Below, piece by piece: positions 52,882-61,780 of a stretch of 64,000 nucleotides of DNA. Numbering within the stretch: position 1 is the stretch's first letter; each line of letters starts with the position of its first letter. The DNA lies in contig NZ_FOWZ01000001.1 of NCBI RefSeq assembly GCF_900115585.1, positions 827,461-891,460 of the forward strand. Reading direction: 5' to 3'. The position numbers and the translations under genes are program-made. This stretch comes from Qipengyuania nanhaisediminis. Its GTDB lineage: Bacteria > Pseudomonadota > Alphaproteobacteria > Sphingomonadales > Sphingomonadaceae. The notes beneath the pieces were generated by a model, which did not search any database, had not been told where the DNA came from, and saw nothing but the letters and a program-made list of their open reading frames with translations.

Positions 52882-53313
52882 TCAATCGCTCGAGGCGGTT
52901 TTCGCTCGGCTTGCGTGCAAGTACGTTCCCAAAGCCGTCAGGCCGATTGCCATCCAGTACGGCCAGCGATCCATGATGGCGTACACCAAGGGATGAAGAT
53001 CGGCGTCTATCGCGCGCAACAGATGCGCGAGGACGGAGAGTAGCTGGACCCCACTTACCCATAGCGGCCACCAACGGTCGGCACGCAATGCGACTGTGAG
53101 GATGAGGCCGAAACCGATGCAGTCGAGTACGACCCGATACCAGGGTATCTGATCATAGTCCGACCACCAGCCGACGATCAAACCGTAGAGCGTGTTCGCA
53201 GCCAGCATCCCGAAGAGGATCAGCGCGATTTGCCGCTCCGGCTTCCCGCCCTTCCGCAGGGCGAAAAGCACGACGAGAATTACGAGCGCGACTTGCAGGA
53301 GGAACCGGGCCAT
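52882..53313 (-). CDS. Membrane protein of unknown function, 143 aa
   Basis: Not recognised. About four to five helices (FLLQVALVILVVLFALR, QIALILFGMLAANTLYGLIV, LDCIGFGLILTVALR, WPYWMAIGLTALGTYL). Overlaps or abuts the RadC-like gene downstream; spaced 35 nt after the 108-aa gene on the same strand. Confidence 0.65.
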   Translation of the reverse strand: MARFLLQVALVILVVLFALRKGGKPERQIALILFGMLAANTLYGLIVGWWSDYDQIPWYRVVLDCIGFGLILTVALRADRWWPLWVSGVQLLSVLAHLLRAIDADLHPLVYAIMDRWPYWMAIGLTALGTYLHASRAKTASSD

Positions 53314-53348
53314 CCATGCGCGCTGACCGATCTCGATCCAAAAAGCAA

Positions 53349-53675
53349 TCAGCCGGCATTTGCGGTCAGGCCCGTTGTGAAGAATTCGCGATCGGGACAG
53401 GTCGGCTCATCCGGTCCGTTCACCTCGCGGGCGATGTCTGCCAGCTGGCCATGAACCCGCAGCGCGGCGGATTGAGCGGAAAGAAGCCCGTCGATCAGCT
53501 TGCCCATACGCAGGAGGGCGGCCTGGCTATCGTGCGCATCTGCATCGATATCGCGCTGTGCCATAGCTGCGGTGTGCATCAGGGAAAGCGACTGAATGAG
53601 AGCGTCGGAAACGGCGCTCTCTGTCGATTGCATCTGGCGTGTGAGCCGGGCGGTGGCGGAGTTACGGTCAAGCAT
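53349..53675 (-). CDS. Helical soluble protein, 108 aa
   Basis: Not recognised. Mostly alpha-helical (ATARLTRQMQSTESAVSDAL, SLMHTAAMAQRDIDADAHDS, LIDGLLSAQSAALRVHGQLA), no membrane segment. Together with the membrane gene and RadC-like gene it may form a small operon; function unknown. Confidence 0.6.
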   Translation of the reverse strand: MLDRNSATARLTRQMQSTESAVSDALIQSLSLMHTAAMAQRDIDADAHDSQAALLRMGKLIDGLLSAQSAALRVHGQLADIAREVNGPDEPTCPDREFFTTGLTANAG

Positions 53676-53719
53676 TGCGATCCTCGTCTTGGCATTTGAA
53701 TGCCGGGGATCGACGACCG

Positions 53720-54226
53720 TCAGCTGAGCAGGTCCCCCAGGACATTGCCTGCTGCCACCACCAGCACGAAGGCTGCCGCGGCGAGGAAAGCGGCCATCAG
53801 GACCAGCAGAAGTCGCCAGCCCACGCTCAGATCAGACGGTCTGATCCCCGACCGCAGCCGGCGAGCCTGGCTCTCTCTTGTTTCTTGCGACCCGAGGACC
53901 AGAGCATCGCCAAAGACAAGCGTTTCACCTGTCGACTGCGTGCTTTCTTCTGACCCCGGATCCGGATTGTTTTCGACGGTGATCTGCCCACCGGTGATTG
54001 AATGACACCTCTCGTCCCACTCGCGAAACTCACGCACGAGCCTCTGGCGGGGCATCGCATCGAGCTGCGTACGTACCGCGTCGATACGCTTGTCGACCGA
54101 GTGGGGAGAGATGTCGAGCTGGCGCGCGATCTCCTTCGAGGTGAAACCTCGCGCGGCAAGATCCAGCGCCTCGCGCTGCTTGTCCGTCAGGCGCCCGAAT
54201 ACGTCATATGATCTTTGGGGATCCAT
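53720..54226 (-). CDS. Membrane-anchored LuxR-type HTH regulator, 168 aa
   Basis: N-terminal LuxR/GerE helix-turn-helix (LTDKQREALDLAARGFTSKEIARQLDISPHSVDKRIDAV, residues 13-52) with no receiver or ligand domain. An acidic linker leads to one C-terminal helix (WRLLLVLMAAFLAAAAFVLVVAAG). It would bind DNA while fixed in the inner membrane. The pairing with the next HTH gene suggests a common signal or heterodimer. Confidence 0.8.
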   Translation of the reverse strand: MDPQRSYDVFGRLTDKQREALDLAARGFTSKEIARQLDISPHSVDKRIDAVRTQLDAMPRQRLVREFREWDERCHSITGGQITVENNPDPGSEESTQSTGETLVFGDALVLGSQETRESQARRLRSGIRPSDLSVGWRLLLVLMAAFLAAAAFVLVVAAGNVLGDLLS

Positions 54227-54337
54227 TCGCCTTAACCTTAGCTTCTTCCCTGGCCCGCGCCAATACTCGGGGAGGGAAGAAGCGTCGGATTTGGCAGTAT
54301 CCTTTTGGCAAGGATTCCTGGCCCGCGGCCCGCCGGC

Positions 54338-55096
54338 TTACTTGATGAAGTACCCGACCACGCCCCAGCTGCCTTCTTCCAGGCTCATGACGACGGTTTC
54401 CGTAGTCCCGCTCGCTTCTGCGAAATCCGTCCCGAAGGTGACAATCATGTACTGCCCCTCCGGCGCTCCGGGCAAAGCGGAGTGAGCCGAAACGGTCTTG
54501 AGCTGGCGCGACACCAGTGCGCCTAGCGGTTCCCGGACAGGCGCCGCCTGGGCTTCCCAGGTTTCGGCGGTTACTGCGGACTTGAACATAGGTCCGGCCT
54601 GCGCCCAGCTTTGCGCATAGTCGCCATTGTCGATCAGGCGCACCCAATTGCGCGCTGCGGTCTCGATGACCGCGTCCTGAGCACTCGTTTCGGTCGCGGT
54701 CTGCTCGACCTCGGCCGATCCGGCAGAAGAAAGGAGAAGTGCGGCTGCGATGGCTGCTGCGAACATAAGAATACCTCCGATAATCCAGGGGAGGTATGAC
54801 CTTTCCCCCGGCTGTTGCGATGGGGTCGGAGTATCCACATCCATAGCTGCCGGGGGCATCCCCATTTGTTCGGTCCCAAATCTGGAGGGGGGCTGCGCCT
54901 CCGTATCCCCCAAGATTCTCGCGGCCTCCCGGCTGGTCGAGACCCCCAGTTTCTTGCGGGCCTCTCGCAGGTAGTCATTGACGGTGTGAACGGAAAGATC
55001 GAGCTCGATGGCAATGGTCTTGGCCGTGTGGCCGGCGAGCAGCAAGCGGAGGACTTCGCGTTCGCGATCGGTCAGGCTTGCCACTCCGTCAGCCAT
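54338..55096 (-). CDS. LuxR-type HTH transmembrane protein with DUF4019 domain
   Basis: 252 residues: N-terminal LuxR HTH (LTDREREVLRLLLAGHTAKTIAIELDLSVHTVNDYLREARKKLGV), a Pro-rich linker, one membrane helix (PWIIGGILMFAAAIAAALLL, near 103-122) and a periplasmic DUF4019 domain (NWVRLIDNGDYAQSWAQAGPMFKSAVTAETWE ... GSWGVVGYFIK). A one-component transmembrane transcription factor, with DUF4019 as the probable sensor. Ends next to another HTH gene; starts 3 nt from gmk. Confidence 0.85.
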   Translation of the reverse strand: MADGVASLTDREREVLRLLLAGHTAKTIAIELDLSVHTVNDYLREARKKLGVSTSREAARILGDTEAQPPSRFGTEQMGMPPAAMDVDTPTPSQQPGERSYLPWIIGGILMFAAAIAAALLLSSAGSAEVEQTATETSAQDAVIETAARNWVRLIDNGDYAQSWAQAGPMFKSAVTAETWEAQAAPVREPLGALVSRQLKTVSAHSALPGAPEGQYMIVTFGTDFAEASGTTETVVMSLEEGSWGVVGYFIK

Positions 55097-55098
55097 GA

Positions 55099-55746
55099 TC
55101 AGCTCATCAATTCACGCACGAAGGGGATGAGCCCTGTCTGGCGCTGCCGTTTCATGCGTTCGGCGTCCAGGATTTCGCGAACCTTTGCAAAGCACGCATT
55201 CACGTCCTCGTTGATGACGACGTAATCATAAGCGTCCCAGTGACTGATTTCTGCCCTCGCGCGCTCCATGCGGGCATCGATCACTGCCTTTTCGTCCTGC
55301 CCCCGCGATTCGAGGCGACGGCGCAATTCATCGATGCTGGGCGGCAGGATGAAGACCCGCACGACGTCCTGCTGGTCCTTCTGGTACAGCTGCTGCGTCC
55401 CTTGCCAGTCGATGTCGAAGAGGAAGTCCTGCCCGCCTTTCAGCGCGGCACGGATACGGCCCTTCGGCGTGCCGTAGCGATGGCCGAAGACCGTCGCCCA
55501 TTCGTAGAAATCGTCTTCTTCGACCATGCGGTCGAACTCGGCATCGTCCACGAAGTAATAGTGGACGCCGTCCTTCTCGCCGGGGCGGGGAGGGCGGGTG
55601 GTGACACTGACCGACAATTTGATCTCGTCATCCGCTTCCAGCAGCATGCGCGAGATGGTCGTCTTTCCCGCTCCGCTGGGGGAGGAAAGAATGAACATGA
55701 GCCCGCGTCGAGCGAGCGCTTCCTGTGCAGGTGTGGAATCGGCCAT
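55099..55746 (-). CDS. gmk: Guanylate kinase
   Basis: 215 residues; P-loop SSPSGAGKTTISRML, SVSVTTRPPRPGEKDGVHYYF (GMP site), FDIDWQGTQQL and VFILPPSIDELRRRL. Makes GDP from GMP. Leftward, 3 nt before the HTH/DUF4019 gene. Confidence 0.96.
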   Translation of the reverse strand: MADSTPAQEALARRGLMFILSSPSGAGKTTISRMLLEADDEIKLSVSVTTRPPRPGEKDGVHYYFVDDAEFDRMVEEDDFYEWATVFGHRYGTPKGRIRAALKGGQDFLFDIDWQGTQQLYQKDQQDVVRVFILPPSIDELRRRLESRGQDEKAVIDARMERARAEISHWDAYDYVVINEDVNACFAKVREILDAERMKRQRQTGLIPFVRELMS

Positions 55747-55797
55747 GCGCGCTGTTGGCGCATCTGACGGGCAATGATCAAGCCCGTGGACGAGAAA

Positions 55798-56238
55798 TCA
55801 CACGGCGCTGTCTTCCTGTGACTGCTTGCGAAGTACTTTCTGGCCCGACCGGCGCGCCTTGCGCCGCGACTGGCTCCTGTCGAAGAGAACCTTCAGGGCC
55901 AGGGCCGAGGACACCGCAATCGCGCCGGGCACAGACTTGGTCGCGACCTTGGTCACGCCATAGGCTGCCAGCGTGTGGACGATAGACCGGTTCTCGACCG
56001 CGTCTTTGGCGAACTGGCTGCCGTACTGTCGGCCAAGAACCATCTTTTCGACCGTCAGGCGAGAGAGGCGTCCGACGCTGCGAAGCAGGATGTCGTTGAT
56101 GATGAGATTGGTCGACGGGTTGGAGCTGGGCCCCGGTACCGGATCGTCCTGCGCCGGATTGCTATCGGTAGCCTTCTCCAGCGCATCTGCCGCGCGATCG
56201 GTGATGTGGTTCGGTTTCTTCTTGCTGGAAAAGCCCAT
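55798..56238 (-). CDS. Putative membrane-associated protein, 146 aa
   Basis: Not recognised. Basic ends (GFSSKKKPNH and RSQSRRKARRSGQKVLRKQS) and one hydrophobic segment (SVPGAIAVSSALALKVLF, near 105-122); middle part helical with LIINDILLRSVGRLSRLTVE. Located between sspB and gmk. ATG 56238 chosen; the longer frame is antisense-like. Confidence 0.6.
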   Translation of the reverse strand: MGFSSKKKPNHITDRAADALEKATDSNPAQDDPVPGPSSNPSTNLIINDILLRSVGRLSRLTVEKMVLGRQYGSQFAKDAVENRSIVHTLAAYGVTKVATKSVPGAIAVSSALALKVLFDRSQSRRKARRSGQKVLRKQSQEDSAV

Positions 56239-56275
56239 GTCCTGCCCCTTGCTGGCGCGGGATATGGCCGCGCGA

Positions 56276-56776
56276 CTATTTCTTGCGGCCGAAATCGACC
56301 GTGACGACGTTGGAGCCGTCTTCTGCACCTTCAACGGGCGCACCCTCGGCCTGTTCCTCATCATTGCCTGCCGGATCGGTCGGGGCGGGGGCCATGTCCG
56401 CCACGGTCGCCTGGAACTGGAGGCCGAAGTCGACCGCCGGATCGACGAATTGCGTGATCGCGGAATAGGGAATATCGAGGGCAGCCGGGATCTGGTTGAA
56501 GGACAGGCCGACGCTGAAGCCGTCTTCGCGCACATTCAGGTCCCAGAACTTGTTCTGCAGGACGATGGTCATCTCGTCCGGGAATCGTTCGCGCAAGCTG
56601 TCGGGGATCGAAACGCCGGCGGCGTGGGTCTTGAACGTGATGTAGAAGTGGTGTGCGCCCGGCAGTTCGCTGCCGCCCGCTTCGATTTCGCCGAGTACAC
56701 GGCCGACCACGGCGCGCAGGGCTTCCTGTACGATCGTGTCGTAGGGAATTAGGCTGTCGGGCGTCTCGTCGCTCAT
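56276..56776 (-). CDS. sspB: ClpXP adaptor SspB, alphaproteobacterial type
   Basis: 166 residues. HHFYITFKTHAAGVSIPDSL, FPDEMTIVLQNKFWDLNV and FSVGLSFNQIPAALDIPYSAITQFVDPAVDF are the SspB-alpha ssrA-tag binding fold. A flexible acidic Ala/Glu linker ends in NVVTVDFGRKK, the C-terminal XB segment that docks on ClpX. Delivers ssrA-tagged proteins to ClpXP. Divergent from hisB. Confidence 0.92.
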   Translation of the reverse strand: MSDETPDSLIPYDTIVQEALRAVVGRVLGEIEAGGSELPGAHHFYITFKTHAAGVSIPDSLRERFPDEMTIVLQNKFWDLNVREDGFSVGLSFNQIPAALDIPYSAITQFVDPAVDFGLQFQATVADMAPAPTDPAGNDEEQAEGAPVEGAEDGSNVVTVDFGRKK

Positions 56777-56889
56777 GCGCCCCTAGGTGATACTCCAAGG
56801 CCCTTGGGTCAAGCGGTTTAAGCCTGTGTTTGCCGCCCGCGTAGCTGCATTTTCTTGCGCGTAGCGGTGGCTCGCCTATAGCGCGGGCC

Positions 56890-57483
56890 ATGCGAACAGG
56901 CCGTATCGAACGAAACACCGCCGAAACGAAAATCCTTGTCGAGGTCGATCTCGACGGGACCGGCTCCTACGATATCTCCACCGGTATCGGGTTCCTCGAC
57001 CACATGGTCGAACAGTTTTCGAAGCACTCGCTTATCGACGTTACCATGAAGGTCGATGGAGACCTCCATGTCGACCAGCACCATACCACCGAAGACAGCG
57101 CCCTGGCGCTGGGGCAGGCGCTTGCCCAGGCGCTTGGCGACAAGGGCGGGATCGCGCGATACGGCAGCGCCTATTCGCCGATGGACGAAACGCTTGCGCG
57201 CGTCGCGCTCGACATCTCCGGGCGTCCCTATTTCGTATGGAAGGCCGGTTTCAGCCAGGAAAAGCTGGGGGAGTGGGACACCGAGCTGATCGAGCACTGG
57301 TTCCACTCCGTCGCGCAGACCTGCGGCCTGACGCTGCATATCGAATTGCTCTACGGCACCAACAACCACCACATCTGCGAAAGCATCTACAAGGGCTTTG
57401 CCCGCGCAATGCGGATCGCCTGTGAAATCGACCCCCGCAAGGGTGGGGCAATCCCGAGCACGAAGGGGCAGTTGGGTGGCTGA
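56890..57483 (+). CDS. hisB: Imidazoleglycerol-phosphate dehydratase
   Basis: 197 residues, monofunctional His[30 protein letters not shown] and [17 protein letters not shown] carry the Mn-binding histidines. First gene of the his operon (hisB-hisH-hisA-ORF-hisF-hisE-HIT). Confidence 0.97.
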   Translation: MRTGRIERNTAETKILVEVDLDGTGSYDISTGIGFLDHMVEQFSKHSLIDVTMKVDGDLHVDQHHTTEDSALALGQALAQALGDKGGIARYGSAYSPMDETLARVALDISGRPYFVWKAGFSQEKLGEWDTELIEHWFHSVAQTCGLTLHIELLYGTNNHHICESIYKGFARAMRIACEIDPRKGGAIPSTKGQLGG

Positions 57484-58102
57484 GGTGATCGCCCTCGTCG
57501 ATTACGGCGCGGGTAACTTGCATTCGGTCGAGAACGCGCTGCGCAAGGTCGGGGCACATGTCACGGTAACTGCCGATCCCGACGTGCTGCGCGCGGCCGA
57601 CCGGATCGTCTTGCCGGGCGTGGGAAGCTTTGGTGCCTGTGCAGCCGGTCTGCGCGCCGAGGACGGAGTAATCGAGGCGATGCACGAGCGGGTATTCGTC
57701 GGCGGGGCGCCATTTCTCGGTATCTGCGTTGGCATGCAATTGCTGGCGACGCGCGGTCTCGAGCACGGCGAAACGCCCGGTCTCGACTGGATTGGCGGCG
57801 AGGTGCGCCTGATCCAGCCGCGCGATGAAATCGTAAAGGTCCCGCATATGGGCTGGAACGACGTCGCGCTCACGCATCACGCCAAAGACCGTGCGGTGGT
57901 CGAGGAAGGCGAGGCCTATTTCCTCCATTCCTATCACTTCCACGCCGATCGGGGCCGCGACGTCCTCGCGATGACCGACCACGGAGGCGGCCTCGTTGCG
58001 GCAATCGGCCGGGACAATCTGCTCGGCGTGCAATTTCATCCGGAAAAGAGCCAGAGCTTCGGGCTCGGCCTCCTCACCCGTTTTCTCGAGTGGAAACCAT
58101 GA
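57476..58102 (+). CDS. hisH: Imidazole glycerol phosphate synthase, glutaminase subunit
   Basis: 208 residues; class I amidotransferase with nucleophile Cys in [12 protein letters not shown], and HPEKSQSFG carrying His/Glu. Supplies ammonia to HisF. GTG 57476 overlaps hisB by eight bases with AAGGGG upstream; GTG 57485 is the alternative. Coupled to hisA as ATGA. Confidence 0.95.
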   Translation: MAEVIALVDYGAGNLHSVENALRKVGAHVTVTADPDVLRAADRIVLPGVGSFGACAAGLRAEDGVIEAMHERVFVGGAPFLGICVGMQLLATRGLEHGETPGLDWIGGEVRLIQPRDEIVKVPHMGWNDVALTHHAKDRAVVEEGEAYFLHSYHFHADRGRDVLAMTDHGGGLVAAIGRDNLLGVQFHPEKSQSFGLGLLTRFLEWKP

Positions 58103-58827
58103 TCGTATTTCCCGCCATCGACCTCAAATCGGGCCAGGTCGTGCGCCTTGCCGAAGGCGACATGGACCGTGCTACCGTTTACGGTGACGATCCTGCGGCG
58201 CAGGCGACAATATTCGCCGAAGCTGGCGCGGGCCACCTTCATGTGGTCGATCTCGACGGCTCCTTTGCAGGATCGGCGCAGAACCGTGCAGCGGTGGAAC
58301 GCATCGTCGAAGCCTTCCCCGGCCATGTCCAGCTGGGCGGCGGCATCAGGAGGCGCGAGGATGTCGAAGGCTGGTTCGATGCCGGAGTTTCACGCATCGT
58401 CATGGGTTCGGCTGCACTCAAGGACCCGGAATTCGTCAAGGACATGGCCCGCGAGTTCGAGAACGGCATCGTCGTCGCTGTCGACGCGAAAGACGGCATG
58501 GTCGCGACCGAAGGCTGGGCCGAAGTGTCCGATGTGCCGGTCGTGGACCTCGCGCGCCGGTTCGAGGATGCTGGCGTCGCCGCGCTGCTATTCACCGACA
58601 TAGGCCGGGACGGGCTGCTCAAGGGCGTCAATCTCGACGCGACGGTCGATCTCGCGCGTCGCGTGGACATTCCGGTCATCGCCAGCGGCGGCGTGAAGGC
58701 TATCGACGACATCCACGTCCTCAAACTGCACGCGCACGAAGGCATCGAGGGCGTCATCACCGGCCGCGCGCTTTATGACGGAAGGCTCGATCTCGCAGCG
58801 GCGCTGGCAATTGCGGCGCGAGCATGA
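58099..58827 (+). CDS. hisA: ProFAR isomerase
   Basis: 242-residue (beta/alpha)8 barrel: FPAIDLKSGQVVRLAEGDMD (catalytic Asp), LGGGIRRREDVEGWFDAGVS, VVAVDAKDGMVATEGWAEV and SGGVKAIDDI. ATG overlaps the hisH stop (ATGA). Confidence 0.97.
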   Translation: MIVFPAIDLKSGQVVRLAEGDMDRATVYGDDPAAQATIFAEAGAGHLHVVDLDGSFAGSAQNRAAVERIVEAFPGHVQLGGGIRRREDVEGWFDAGVSRIVMGSAALKDPEFVKDMAREFENGIVVAVDAKDGMVATEGWAEVSDVPVVDLARRFEDAGVAALLFTDIGRDGLLKGVNLDATVDLARRVDIPVIASGGVKAIDDIHVLKLHAHEGIEGVITGRALYDGRLDLAAALAIAARA

Positions 58828-59042
58828 AGGATAACGTCGTGCTATGGTTGGGTATCGTCATTGTGGGAAGCACCTTCACAGCATGGCTTTTCCGTATTTG
58901 GCAAAAAGGCACAATTCCAATAACCTACGCGCACGCGATCAATCGGGCGACCAATCCCAGAAAATTTTTGCTGGCTTGGTCAGCCAATGTTGTTTTTGGG
59001 ATCGCCCTATTGATCTACGTTTATTTGGCTTTTGAGGGGTGA
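58824..59042 (+). CDS. Small two-TM membrane protein inside the his operon, 72 aa
   Basis: Not recognised. Two helices ([19 protein letters not shown] and [19 protein letters not shown]) joined by a loop with [24 protein letters not shown] overlap with hisA and 4-nt spacing to hisF, so translated as part of the operon. Its base composition is clearly lower in GC than hisA and hisF. The coupling argues for a real gene; why it sits between two enzymes that work on one pathway is unexplained. Confidence 0.7.
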   Translation: MKDNVVLWLGIVIVGSTFTAWLFRIWQKGTIPITYAHAINRATNPRKFLLAWSANVVFGIALLIYVYLAFEG

Positions 59043-59046
59043 GCGC

Positions 59047-59820
59047 TTGACCGTCCGTATTCGCGTCATACCCTGCCTCGATGTGCGCGATGGGCGCGTG
59101 GTGAAGGGGGTCAACTTCGTCGATCTGAAGGACGCAGGCGATCCGGTCGAGCAGGCGCAGGCCTATGACCGGGCGGGCGCGGACGAACTTTGCTTTCTCG
59201 ATATTTCCGCCAGCCATGAGGGGCGGGGAACGCTGCTAGACATGGTGCGGCGCACGGCCGCGGTTTGCTTCATGCCATTGACCGTTGGCGGCGGCGTTCG
59301 CAGCGTTGAGGACGCGCGCGCCCTGCTGCTCGCCGGTGCCGACAAGGTGGCAGTCAATTCCGCCGCCGTCTCGCGGCCTGAGCTGGTGCGCGAGATTGCC
59401 GAAAAGTTCGGGAGCCAGTGCGTGGTCGCATCGGTCGATGCGCGCGCGAAGACCGAAGGCGAGGGCTTTCGCGGCTGGGAAATCTACACCCACGGCGGGC
59501 GCAAGTCGACCGGCATCGACGCGGTAGAACACGCGCAGAAGCTGGCAGAACTGGGTGCAGGCGAATTGCTAGTGACCTCGATGGACGGGGATGGAACGAA
59601 GCAGGGTTACGACCTCGAACTTACGCGGGCGATTGCGGACAGCGTCTCGGTGCCGGTAATTGCGAGCGGCGGTGTCGGCACGCTCCAGCATCTGGTCGAC
59701 GGGGTAACCGAAGGCCATGCAAGTGCGGTGCTGGCCGCGTCGATCTTCCATTTCGGACAACACACCGTCGCCGAAGCGCACAGCGCCTTGCGTGCTGCGG
59801 GCTTGCCTGCACGCGGCTGA
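59047..59820 (+). CDS. hisF: Imidazole glycerol phosphate synthase, cyclase subunit
   Basis: 257-residue barrel; [19 protein letters not shown] and catalytic Asp pair (Asp in [21 protein letters not shown]). TTG start at 59047 behind GAGGGGTG. Works as the HisH-HisF complex. Confidence 0.96.
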   Translation: MTVRIRVIPCLDVRDGRVVKGVNFVDLKDAGDPVEQAQAYDRAGADELCFLDISASHEGRGTLLDMVRRTAAVCFMPLTVGGGVRSVEDARALLLAGADKVAVNSAAVSRPELVREIAEKFGSQCVVASVDARAKTEGEGFRGWEIYTHGGRKSTGIDAVEHAQKLAELGAGELLVTSMDGDGTKQGYDLELTRAIADSVSVPVIASGGVGTLQHLVDGVTEGHASAVLAASIFHFGQHTVAEAHSALRAAGLPARG

Positions 59821-59838
59821 TCGGTGCAGGAGGGCCTC

Positions 59839-60153
59839 ATGGAAACCCTGACCCGTCTCGAAGCGACCATTGCAGAACGCCGCAAGGCCGATCCCAAGTC
59901 GAGCTACGTTGCGCAGCTCTCGCATCGCGGAACGCCCGTCATGGCACGCAAGCTCGGCGAAGAAGCAGTGGAAGCCTGCGTGGCAGCGCTCTCCGGCAGC
60001 CGCGAGGAACTGGTCGGCGAAGCTGCCGACGTGGTCTTTCACCTCATGGTGCTGCTCGCCGACAAGGGCGTCTCGTTTGAAGAGGTAATGGCCGAGCTCG
60101 ACCGTCGCGAAGGCGTCTCCGGGCTCGACGAGAAAGCCAGCAGGAGTACGTGA
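59839..60153 (+). CDS. hisE: Phosphoribosyl-ATP pyrophosphatase
   Basis: 104 residues; KADPKSSYVAQLSHRGTPVM, RKLGEEAVEACVAA and LVGEAADVVFHLMVLL, the MazG-like metal helix. ATG follows AGGAGGG. Overlaps the HIT gene by one base. Confidence 0.95.
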   Translation: METLTRLEATIAERRKADPKSSYVAQLSHRGTPVMARKLGEEAVEACVAALSGSREELVGEAADVVFHLMVLLADKGVSFEEVMAELDRREGVSGLDEKASRST

Positions 60154-60530
60154 TGCCGATCGACCCGACCTTGCCCTATGACGACAACAATATCTTCGCG
60201 AAGATCCTGCGCGGCGAAATTCCGTCGACCAAGGTCTACGAGGACGAGTGGGCGTTCGCTTTCGAGGACATCAACCCCCAGGCCGAAGTGCACACGCTCG
60301 TCATCCCCAAGGGGCGCTATGTCAGCTGGGACGATTTCAGCGCCCGGGCAAGCGATGAGGAAATCGGCGGTTTCGTCCGTGCAGTCGGCAAGGTCGCCCG
60401 CGACAAGGGACTGGTGGAGCCGGGCTACCGGATGATGGCCAATATCGGCGCGCATGGCGGACAGGAAGTGCCCCATCTCCACGTGCATATCTTCGGCGGG
60501 CAGCCGCTGGGCCCGATGATCGCGCGATAG
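60153..60530 (+). CDS. HIT-family hydrolase
   Basis: 125 residues with the histidine triad HLHVHIFGG (near residues 109-117) and AEVHTLVIPKGRYVSW. HinT-type nucleotide phosphoramidase. ATG overlaps the hisE stop as TGATG; last gene of the operon. Confidence 0.93.
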   Translation: MPIDPTLPYDDNNIFAKILRGEIPSTKVYEDEWAFAFEDINPQAEVHTLVIPKGRYVSWDDFSARASDEEIGGFVRAVGKVARDKGLVEPGYRMMANIGAHGGQEVPHLHVHIFGGQPLGPMIAR

Positions 60531-60628
60531 ATTTCGTCGCGCGGGAATCTCGTTTCACCCCCGTTCATGTAAAACAGACGAATTGCCGCTTTGCCGCGAA
60601 TCCTCGCTGCGCTAGAGCGCCGTCATAA

Positions 60629-61084
60629 ATGTCACTGCCCAATTTCCCCGACGGTGTAATTCAAGGCGACCGGCATCTTTATGCCGTGCGCGCCTATTAC
60701 GAGGACACGGACCTCTCGGGCATCGTATATCACGCGAATTACCTGCGCTGGTTTGAACGCGCGCGCTCCGATTTGCTGCGCCGCCTCGATATCGACCAGC
60801 GTGCCGCTATCGAGAGCGGCGAGGGCGCCTATGCCCTCTCTGAGGTAAATCTCAAATATCTCCGCCCGGCCAAGCTCGATGACGACGTCCTGATAGAGAC
60901 GCGCTGCACCGAGCTCAAAGCCGCCTCGTGCCGGATGCACCAGAAAGCTTTCCGCGGGGACGAACTTCTTGCCGAGGCACATTTGCGCGTCGGCTTCATT
61001 TCATTGGAAGGGCGGCCGAAACGCCAGCCCGACGAATGGCGCGCGGCTTTCGCGCGTTTTACAGAATCACCAGAGGACCGATGA
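60629..61084 (+). CDS. ybgC: YbgC-type acyl-CoA thioesterase
   Basis: 151-residue hotdog-fold protein; YYEDTDLSGIVYHANYLRWFERAR carries the catalytic Asp, then YLRPAKLDDDVLIETRCTEL. First gene of the tol-pal operon, where it is conserved. ATGA overlap with tolQ. Confidence 0.94.
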   Translation: MSLPNFPDGVIQGDRHLYAVRAYYEDTDLSGIVYHANYLRWFERARSDLLRRLDIDQRAAIESGEGAYALSEVNLKYLRPAKLDDDVLIETRCTELKAASCRMHQKAFRGDELLAEAHLRVGFISLEGRPKRQPDEWRAAFARFTESPEDR

Positions 61085-61779
61085 CCACACTCGATACGCT
61101 TGCTGCGGCTGCTCCTACCCGGCTCGACCCTATCCAGCTTTTCCTCGATGCCGATATCGTGGTGCAGCTTGTCATGCTTGGCCTGATCCTCGCGAGCATC
61201 TGGGTCTGGACCATCATCGTTTCCTTCTCGCTGCGCATGAAGACCCTTCGCCGCCGCACCCGCAAGTACGAAGAAGATTTCTGGCAGGCGGAGAATTTCG
61301 ATCGCTTCATGTCGGAACGGGGCAACAAGGACGTCCCCTCCGCCCGCGTCGCGCAGGCGGCTGTCGGAGAATGGCGCAAGTCCACCAAGGGCGAGATCCG
61401 CGACCGCGAAGGACTGCGCAGCCGCATTGCAACGGCCATGGAAAGCCAGGTCGCCCTTGAAGCCGACGACATTGCGGAGCGCCTGAACTTCCTTGCCACG
61501 GTTGGCGCTGTCGCACCCTTCGTCGGCCTGTTCGGGACGGTCTGGGGCATCATGAACAGCTTCTTCCAGATCGGCGCGCAGGAAAGCTCCTCGCTCGCGG
61601 TCGTTGCGCCCGGCATTTCCGAAGCACTGTTCGCCACGGCCATCGGCCTGTTTGCGGCAATTCCGGCGGTGATCGCCTACAACCGCTTCAGCCATTCGGT
61701 CGAACGGTTCGAAGCCGGTCTCCACCGTTTCTCGGACCGGCTCTATGCGACCTTCAGCCGCCAGCTGGAGCAGCGCTGA
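61081..61779 (+). CDS. tolQ: Tol-Pal motor subunit TolQ
   Basis: 232 residues, MotA/ExbB family, three TM segments (near 26-46, 138-160, 170-195). TVGAVAPFVGLFGTVWGIMN and SEALFATAIGLFAAIPAVIAYN are the conserved TM2-TM3 channel helices. Uses the proton gradient with TolR to energise TolA. ATG 61081 overlaps the ybgC stop (ATGA); the longer frame upstream is not translated. Confidence 0.95.
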   Translation: MTTLDTLAAAAPTRLDPIQLFLDADIVVQLVMLGLILASIWVWTIIVSFSLRMKTLRRRTRKYEEDFWQAENFDRFMSERGNKDVPSARVAQAAVGEWRKSTKGEIRDREGLRSRIATAMESQVALEADDIAERLNFLATVGAVAPFVGLFGTVWGIMNSFFQIGAQESSSLAVVAPGISEALFATAIGLFAAIPAVIAYNRFSHSVERFEAGLHRFSDRLYATFSRQLEQR

Positions 61780-61780
61780 T

